Assembly: GCA_023389095.1 (NCBI GenBank)
Contig: JAEWFB010000612.1
Span: forward strand, 1-10,051
Reading direction: 5' to 3'
DNA length: 10,051 nt
From: Actinomycetes bacterium
GTDB taxonomy: Bacteria > Actinomycetota > Actinomycetes > Actinomycetales > Dermatophilaceae
Shown here: piece after piece, positions 6,198 to 10,051 of the stretch
Position numbering within the stretch: the stretch's first letter is position 1
Layout: each line of letters starts with the position of its first letter
Made by a program: the position numbers and the translations under genes
Notes under the pieces: model-generated
The model's input: only the letters and a program-made list of their open reading frames with translations
What the model was told of the DNA's origin: nothing
Databases searched by the model: none

Positions 6198-7583
6198 GTG
6201 GCCCACTACGACCTCGCGATCATCGGCACCGGCAGCGGCAACTCGCTCGTCACCCCTGACTTCGCCGACAAGCGCGTCGCGGTCATCGAGGGCGGCACCT
6301 TCGGTGGCACCTGCATCAACGTGGGGTGCATCCCGACGAAGATGTTCGTCTACGCCGCCGAGGTGGCCGACGCGGTGCGGGACGCGGCCCGCTACGGCGT
6401 CGACGCGACGCTCGAGGGCGTGCGCTGGCGCGACGTGCGCGACCGCGTGTTCGGCCGGATCGACCCGATCTCGGTCGGTGGCCTGCGCTACCGCCAGGAG
6501 GGGCCGAACACGTCGGCCGTCCTCGGTCACGCGCGGTTCACCGGTGAGCGCGAGCTCACGGTCGAGCTGGCGGCGGGCGGCACCGAGGTCGTCACGGCCG
6601 ACCAGGTCGTCGTCGCGGCCGGGACGCGGCCCGTCGTCCCCGACGTCGTCGCCGCCTCCGGCGTGCCGTTCCACACCTCCGACACCGTGATGCGCATCGA
6701 CGAGCTGCCCCGGCGGATGGTCGTCGTGGGCGGCGGCTTCATCGCCTCCGAGATGGCGCACGTGTTCTCGGCGTTCGGCGTGCACGTCACGGTGCTGGCC
6801 CGCAGCCGGCAGCTGCTGCGCCACCTCGACACCGAGATCTCCGAGCGCTTCACCGACCTGGCCCGTGAGCAGTGGGACGTGCGCACCGGCGTCGAGGTGG
6901 CCTCCCTCGAGCCGCTGGACGGCGGCGCCTTCCGGGTCCACCTGACCGGCGGGACGTGCGTCGAGGGCGACCTGCTGCTCGTGGCCACCGGCCGCCGCCC
7001 CAACTCCGACGACCTCGGGGCCGAGGCCGTCGGCCTGCGGCTGCACGAGGACGGGCGGATCGTCGTCGACGAGCACGGCCGCAGCAACCTGCCCGGTGTC
7101 TGGGCGCTCGGTGATGTCAGCTCGCCGTGGCAGCTCAAGCACGTCGCCAACGCCGAGGCCCGCACGGTCGCGCACAACCTCGTGCACCCCGACGACCTGC
7201 GCCGGCTGCCGCACGCCCACGTGCCCTCGGGCGTCTTCAGCCACCCGCAGGTGGCGACCGTGGGCCTGAGCGAGCAGGACTGCGTCGACGCCGGTGTCGA
7301 TCACGTGACCTTCGTGCAGCGCTACGGCGACACCGCGTACGGGTGGGCGATGGAGGACACGACCAGTGTCTGCAAGCTCGTCGCCGACCCACGGTCCGGT
7401 CGGCTGCTGGGCGCCCACCTGCTCGGGCCGCACGCGACGAGTCTCGTCCAGCCGCTCGTGCAGGCGATGGCCACCGGCTCCCACGTGCACGACGTCGCGC
7501 GCGGCCAGTACTGGATCCACCCCGCCCTCGCCGAGGTCGTCGAGAACGCCCTCCTCGGCCTCGAGGTCGACCCGCCCGCCTGA
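6198..7583 (+). CDS. mtr: Mycothione reductase, 461 aa
   Basis: This homodimeric flavoenzyme reduces oxidised mycothiol (mycothione) with NADPH, keeping the actinobacterial thiol pool reduced. The N-terminal FAD fold has HYDLAIIGTGSGNS (3-16), the mycothione-reductase form of the motif. The redox disulfide is in GGTCINVGCIPTKMFVYAAEV (36-56): C39 and C44. The NAD(P)H fold is VVVGGGFIASEMAHVF (175-190), followed by ARSRQLLRH, whose arginines fit NADPH preference. The FAD-phosphate motif is ALGDVSSP (303-310), and the C-terminal interface has YWIHPALAEVVENALLG (438-454) with the catalytic dyad H441/E446. It matches M. tuberculosis Mtr across its length as I recall it. It is monocistronic by its own promoter. 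Dihydrolipoamide dehydrogenase and mercuric reductase are less likely given GTGSGN and CINVGCIPTKMFVYAA. Confidence 0.95.
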   Translation: MAHYDLAIIGTGSGNSLVTPDFADKRVAVIEGGTFGGTCINVGCIPTKMFVYAAEVADAVRDAARYGVDATLEGVRWRDVRDRVFGRIDPISVGGLRYRQEGPNTSAVLGHARFTGERELTVELAAGGTEVVTADQVVVAAGTRPVVPDVVAASGVPFHTSDTVMRIDELPRRMVVVGGGFIASEMAHVFSAFGVHVTVLARSRQLLRHLDTEISERFTDLAREQWDVRTGVEVASLEPLDGGAFRVHLTGGTCVEGDLLLVATGRRPNSDDLGAEAVGLRLHEDGRIVVDEHGRSNLPGVWALGDVSSPWQLKHVANAEARTVAHNLVHPDDLRRLPHAHVPSGVFSHPQVATVGLSEQDCVDAGVDHVTFVQRYGDTAYGWAMEDTTSVCKLVADPRSGRLLGAHLLGPHATSLVQPLVQAMATGSHVHDVARGQYWIHPALAEVVENALLGLEVDPPA

Positions 7584-7608
7584 GGTCCGGGCGTCGCGGT
7601 GCGGGGTG

Positions 7609-7660
7609 CCGACGCGTCGGGGACCGCTCCCTGAGAGAACGCTGGGACGGGCCCTAGGCT
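7609..7660 (+). promoter_or_regulatory. Promoter region of DUF808 gene with upstream 12-bp palindrome
   Basis: TAGGCT (7655-7660) plus six bases (GGGCGC) precedes the ATG at 7667, the same leaderless arrangement as three other genes. CTGAGA (7631-7636), 18 bases upstream, matches TTGACA at four of six positions and is a fair -35. Just before it is a perfect palindrome, CCGACGCGTCGG (7609-7620), a possible operator; its core ACGCGT is shared with the repeats upstream of mycothione reductase. Confidence 0.45.
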
Positions 7661-7666
7661 GGGCGC

Positions 7667-8596
7667 ATGGCAGGTGGACTCGTAGCGCTCCTCGACGACG
7701 TCGCGGCCCTCGTCAAGCTCGCGGCCGCCTCGGTCGACGACGTCGGCGCGGCGGCGACGAAGGCCAGCATCAAGGCCACGGGCGTCGTCGTCGACGACAC
7801 CGCGGTGACCCCCCGCTACGTGCAGGGCCTCGAGCCCGAGCGCGAGCTGCCGATCATCCGCAAGATCGCGATGGGGTCGCTGCGCAACAAGCTGCTCATC
7901 ATCCTGCCGGTCATCATGGTGCTGAGCCAGTTCGTGCCGTGGCTGCTGACGCCGATCCTCATGGTCGGTGGCGCCTACCTCGCCTACGAGGGCGCGGAGA
8001 AGGTCTGGGAGCTTGTCTCGGGCCACCACGAGGCGGAGGCCGAGGCCGGCGAGGTCGACGAGAAGGCCGTCGTCTCGGGCGCGATCCGCACCGACTTCAT
8101 CCTGTCGGCCGAGATCATGGTCATCGCGCTGAACGAGGTCGACACCGAGCCGTTCCTCTCGCGCCTCATCATCCTCGTCATCGTCGCGGTGCTCATCACC
8201 GCGCTCGTCTACGGCGTCGTCGGGCTCATCGTCAAGATGGACGACGTGGGCCTGGCGCTCGCCCGGCGGGAGTCCGGCGCCGCGCAGCGCGTCGGCCGCG
8301 CCCTCGTCAAGGGCATGCCGCGGCTGCTGTCGGTGCTCTCGACCGTCGGCATCGCCGCGATGCTCTGGGTCGGTGGGCACATCCTGCTCGTCGGCGTCGA
8401 CGAGCTCGGCTGGCACTGGCTCTACGGCCAGGTGCACCACCTCGAGGAGGCGGTCGGGGCAGTGGCGGGCGTCGGCGGGCTCCTCGCCTGGCTCGTCAAC
8501 ACCCTCGCCTCGGCGCTCATCGGTCTCGTCGTCGGTGCCGTGATCGTGGCGGTGCTCCACGTCGTCCCGCGGCGCTCCAGGCCCGCCACCCACTGA
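7667..8596 (+). CDS. DUF808 (YedI-type) integral membrane protein, 309 aa
   Basis: The N-terminus GGLVALLDDVAALVKLAAASVDDVGAAATKASIKATGVVVDDTAVTPRYV (3-52), then ELPIIRKIAMGSLRNKLLIILP (60-81) and MVGGAYLAYEGAEKVWE (99-115), is the conserved DUF808 signature, matching E. coli YedI-type inner-membrane proteins of about 300 residues. Hydrophobic helices are at about 74-106, 164-189, 218-243 and 264-300. A polar, acidic loop (GHHEAEAEAGEVDEKAV, 119-135) lies between the first and second groups, and the tail is short and basic. The family's biochemical role is not established. The ATG at 7667 is supported by conservation from residue 3 onward and by the TAGGCT-N6 arrangement. It is monocistronic, with a G/C-rich structured region after its stop. 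Confidence 0.9.
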   Translation: MAGGLVALLDDVAALVKLAAASVDDVGAAATKASIKATGVVVDDTAVTPRYVQGLEPERELPIIRKIAMGSLRNKLLIILPVIMVLSQFVPWLLTPILMVGGAYLAYEGAEKVWELVSGHHEAEAEAGEVDEKAVVSGAIRTDFILSAEIMVIALNEVDTEPFLSRLIILVIVAVLITALVYGVVGLIVKMDDVGLALARRESGAAQRVGRALVKGMPRLLSVLSTVGIAAMLWVGGHILLVGVDELGWHWLYGQVHHLEEAVGAVAGVGGLLAWLVNTLASALIGLVVGAVIVAVLHVVPRRSRPATH

Positions 8597-8601
8597 CCCC
8601 C

Positions 8602-8630
8602 GCCGACGCGACGCCTGCCGACGCGACGCC
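8602..8630 (+). repeat. Two tandem copies of GCCGACGCGACGCC
   Basis: GCCGACGCGACGCC occurs at 8602-8615 and again, identical, at 8617-8630, separated by one T (15-base period), starting five bases after the DUF808 stop. Two copies only; it could have arisen by slippage. Role unknown. Confidence 0.6.
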
Positions 8631-8636
8631 GAGCCG

Positions 8637-8686
8637 GCGCCCGCGGGCGCGCCGTACGGCCCGGCGCACGCCGTCCGGGCGCCCGC
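8637..8686. terminator. G/C-rich nested inverted repeats after DUF808 (candidate terminator)
   Basis: GCGGGCGC (8643-8650) pairs with GCGCCCGC (8679-8686). Between them, ACGGC (8656-8660) pairs with GCCGT (8670-8674). Smaller palindromes overlap: GCGCCCGCGGGCGC (8637-8650), GCCGTACGGC (8651-8660) and CGGGCGCCCG (8676-8685). This density of symmetry right after a stop fits a rho-independent-like structure without a T-tract. The remaining bases to 8848 show no gene and no clear promoter box. Confidence 0.4.
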
Positions 8687-8848
8687 ACACCTTGTGGTGG
8701 CAGCCCCGCCGGGCACGGTGTTCGGATGACCCGCGGATGCCCGGCTGACGCGCTGCGTCGTCCACACCCGTCGGAGGTCGGGCGTGCTCTCCACAGGCGA
8801 CCGCTGGTCCGGCGCCCTCCTGCGGGTCGGGGGGCGATCCTCATCCCC

Positions 8849-9766
8849 ATGGACCTCGTCCCGTTCCGTCCCGACGACGTCGTCGACACCGCCGCGCTGC
8901 GTGGGCGAGGGCTGACCTCCCACGACATCGAGGCGCTGTGCCGCTCCGGTCGCCTCCACCGGCTCGCGCGTGGCTGGTTCGCCACCCGCGAGCCGAACGG
9001 CGAGGTCGACCGCCATCTGCTGACGCTGCGAGCGCTCCTGCGGCACTTCGAGGGTCGCGCCGCCGCGAGCCACCACTCGATGCTGCTCGCCTCGGGCATC
9101 CCGGTGTGGCGTGCGGACCTGTCGGTCGTCCACCTGACGCGCACCGCCGACCGCGGCTCGCGCACCCGGGCCGGGTACCGTCTGCACCCTCGGATCAGCG
9201 CCCTGCCGGTCATCGAGACCAGCCGTGGCCCTGGAGTCCCGCCGGCCGTCGCGCTGGTACAGGCCGGGATCCTCAACGGCCCCGTGGACGCCCTCATCGG
9301 CGCCGACGCGGCCCTGCACCTCGGACTGACCGACCGGCGTCGACTCGACGAGGCGCTCGATCTGTTCGAGGGCCGGACCGGGATCGCACCGGTCCGCGCC
9401 GCTCTCGCCCACGCCGATGGCCGGCACGAGTCGCCGGGGGAGACCCGGCTGGCTGCGGTGCTGCGCGACCTCGGGATCCCGGCCACGCCGCAGGTCTGGG
9501 TCGACACCCGGCTGGGCCCCAAACGGGTCGACTTCCTCCTCGACGAGCACCCGGTCGTCCTGGAGTTCGACGGAGCCGTGAAGTACCGGGCCCGCGTGGA
9601 CGGCGGGGAGAAGGCCTCGCTCTTCGAGGAGAAGGTCCGCGAGGATGCGATCCGCGACGAGCGGCACGAGGTCGTGCGCGTCATCTGGCGACAGCTCTCC
9701 GTCCCGGCCGGCATCCACCGCCGCATCGAGGACGCCGTCGTCAGGTCGCGGCGTCGGGCGGCCTGA
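8849..9766 (+). CDS. AbiEi-type winged-helix protein with DUF559/Vsr-like nuclease domain, 305 aa
   Basis: Residues 10-50 (VVDTAALRGRGLTSHDIEALCRSGRLHRLARGWFA...) resemble the AbiEi antitoxin winged helix. A middle region (70-190) has AAASHHSMLLASGIP, VVHLTR and ALHLGL. The C-terminal domain resembles DUF559/very-short-patch-repair endonucleases: SPGETRLAAVLRDLGIP (195-211), RVDFLL (226-231), VVLEFDGAVKY (236-246), EEKVREDAIRDERHEVVRVIW (260-280). E198, D228, E239 and K245 are in PD-(D/E)xK-like positions, so nuclease activity is possible (inference). No AbiEii toxin gene lies beside it; such orphan fusions are common in actinomycetes and unstudied. The ATG at 8849 was chosen because the domain pattern starts just after it; an upstream ATG at 8726 would add 41 Arg/Pro-rich residues. 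No clear Shine-Dalgarno is seen. Confidence 0.75.
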   Translation: MDLVPFRPDDVVDTAALRGRGLTSHDIEALCRSGRLHRLARGWFATREPNGEVDRHLLTLRALLRHFEGRAAASHHSMLLASGIPVWRADLSVVHLTRTADRGSRTRAGYRLHPRISALPVIETSRGPGVPPAVALVQAGILNGPVDALIGADAALHLGLTDRRRLDEALDLFEGRTGIAPVRAALAHADGRHESPGETRLAAVLRDLGIPATPQVWVDTRLGPKRVDFLLDEHPVVLEFDGAVKYRARVDGGEKASLFEEKVREDAIRDERHEVVRVIWRQLSVPAGIHRRIEDAVVRSRRRAA

Positions 9767-9808
9767 CGTCGACACCCGGGGGCCGGGCGCACACCTCGAG
9801 GCCGCCCG
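9755..9808 (+). terminator. Candidate terminator after the AbiEi/nuclease gene
   Basis: CGGGCGGCCT (9755-9764) is the exact reverse complement of AGGCCGCCCG (9799-9808). The 34-base interior holds a second hairpin, CCCGG (9775-9779) with CCGGG (9783-9787) around GGG. The outer stem overlaps the TGA stop at 9764-9766. No T-tract follows. Confidence 0.45.
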
Positions 9809-9889
9809 CCCCTCGTGCTCGGTGTGTTGCCGGCTCGGACGTGTGCCGTCGGGGGAGCAGGCGTGCGGCGGCAGGGTTCGACAGCGGCA

Positions 9890-9919
9890 TTGGGGTCCGG
9901 CGGGCCACATCGCTAGACT
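9890..9919 (+). promoter_or_regulatory. Promoter of ahcY
   Basis: TTGGGG (9890-9895) and TAGACT (9914-9919) are separated by 18 bases, a good housekeeping-sigma arrangement. Transcription would start near 9926, giving a leader of about 86 nt. Unlike the other promoters here, this one does not abut a start codon. Confidence 0.5.
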
Positions 9920-9925
9920 GGTCTA

Positions 9926-10014
9926 CCGCCGGCGTGGGTGATGACCCGCGAACGATGGCCCAGAGGGGCGCGCCGGGTCTGCACACCGACCACCAGAGGA
10001 AGCGATCACCCATG
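9926..10014 (+). promoter_or_regulatory. Structured 5' leader of ahcY with two mutually exclusive folds
   Basis: Fold 1: a hairpin at 9933-9950 with CGTGGGT pairing to ACCCGCG (one G-U) around the loop GATG. Fold 2: the same left arm extended, CGTGGGTGAT (9933-9942), pairs with ATCACCCATG (10005-10014), ten pairs with one G-U, burying the ahcY ATG. Because both use 9933-9939, only one can form. A Shine-Dalgarno, AGAGGA (9995-10000), lies between the arms. This would suit a translational switch, but I recognise no known SAM or SAH riboswitch consensus, and the ligand, if any, is unknown. An out-of-frame small reading frame (9941-10042) also overlaps the ahcY start. Confidence 0.4.
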
Positions 10015-10051
10015 TCCTTCGACTACAAGGTTGCCGACCTGAGCCTCGCCG
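10012..10051 (+). CDS. ahcY: Adenosylhomocysteinase, N-terminal 13 residues (3'-truncated by window edge)
   Basis: The visible residues MSFDYKVADLSLA match the characteristic N-terminus of actinobacterial S-adenosylhomocysteine hydrolase, which splits SAH into adenosine and homocysteine and relieves product inhibition of methyltransferases. The NAD-binding and catalytic regions lie beyond the window. The ATG at 10012 has AGAGGA 11 bases upstream. The frame is open further upstream, with an in-frame ATG at 9955 that would add 19 residues, but those do not resemble the family. The call rests on 13 residues plus recollection that ahcY often follows the manB/SIS neighbourhood in actinomycetes. 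Confidence 0.8.
   Translation, partial: MSFDYKVADLSLA

Noticed and set aside
8758..8795. DnaA-box-like TCGTCCACA (8758-8766) and CTCTCCACA (8787-8795) before the AbiEi/nuclease gene
   Set aside because: One and two mismatches to actinobacterial or general boxes, only two sites, and no origin-associated genes nearby; not enough for an origin or regulatory call.
8726..8848. Upstream ATG giving a 41-residue extension of the AbiEi/nuclease protein
   Set aside because: The added residues are Arg/Pro-rich without resemblance to the family, and the winged-helix pattern starts right after the ATG at 8849.
7322..9910. Very long - strand open frame (862 codons)
   Set aside because: It runs antisense through three well-supported + strand genes and is dominated by D/R/H/G repeats with no domain, so it is a codon-bias artefact.
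9926..10011. Known SAH or SAM riboswitch upstream of ahcY
   Set aside because: I could not find the conserved core of the SAH, SAM-I/IV or SAM-II classes as I know them; the leader is reported only as an unassigned structured element.
9941..10042. Small out-of-frame upstream ORF (33 codons) overlapping the ahcY start
   Set aside because: No Shine-Dalgarno and Arg/Pro-rich composition as expected by chance; mentioned with the leader but not called as a gene.
1..10051. CRISPR arrays, tRNA/rRNA genes, insertion sequences, prophage or integrative-element ends
   Set aside because: No regularly spaced repeats, cloverleaf-like segments, transposase or integrase motifs, or target-site duplications were seen on either strand.

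Overview
The window is high-GC DNA, with strong G/C bias at third codon positions, and frequent GTG starts. It encodes a mycothione reductase, so the host makes mycothiol. Together with DUF3499, DUF5719 and the phosphomannomutase/Trm112/SIS gene order, this points to an actinomycete (Actinomycetota), possibly a Micrococcales/Intrasporangiaceae-type organism. The genus-level guess is inference from gene content and was not tested.

Layout. Bases 1-2325 (+): the C-terminal end of a large membrane protein, probably a family-2 glycosyltransferase, overlaps by 4 bases a secreted/anchored DUF5719 protein. Bases 2332-2781 (-): a small zincin-like metallopeptidase homologue whose active site is degenerate, convergent with DUF5719 and divergent from DUF3499. 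Bases 2886-3275 (+): DUF3499 protein with a putative zinc site. Bases 3292-6117 (+): an operon of phosphomannomutase (manB), a Trm112-like zinc-ribbon protein and a SIS-domain sugar isomerase-like protein. Bases 6198-7583 (+): mycothione reductase. Bases 7667-8596 (+): DUF808/YedI-type membrane protein. Bases 8849-9766 (+): AbiEi-type winged helix fused to a DUF559/Vsr-like nuclease domain. Bases 10012-10051 (+): the first 13 codons of adenosylhomocysteinase (ahcY), behind an approximately 86-nt leader.

How it fits together. The manB/SIS genes and the glycosyltransferase fit mannose activation and cell-envelope glycan assembly, and DUF5719 is probably an envelope protein made with the glycosyltransferase. 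Mycothione reductase and ahcY are housekeeping genes for redox balance and the methyl cycle. The AbiEi-nuclease gene is the one accessory-looking gene.

The most noteworthy signals are regulatory. Four genes share an identical start architecture, TAGNNT-N6-(A/G)TG, and a fifth has TAAAGT-N8-GTG, all indicating leaderless transcription. The ahcY leader can form either a 5' hairpin or a mutually exclusive 10-bp helix that would bury the ahcY start codon. No mobile element, CRISPR array, rRNA or tRNA was seen. I do not see a clearly new multi-gene system here; the ahcY leader is the best candidate for something undescribed.
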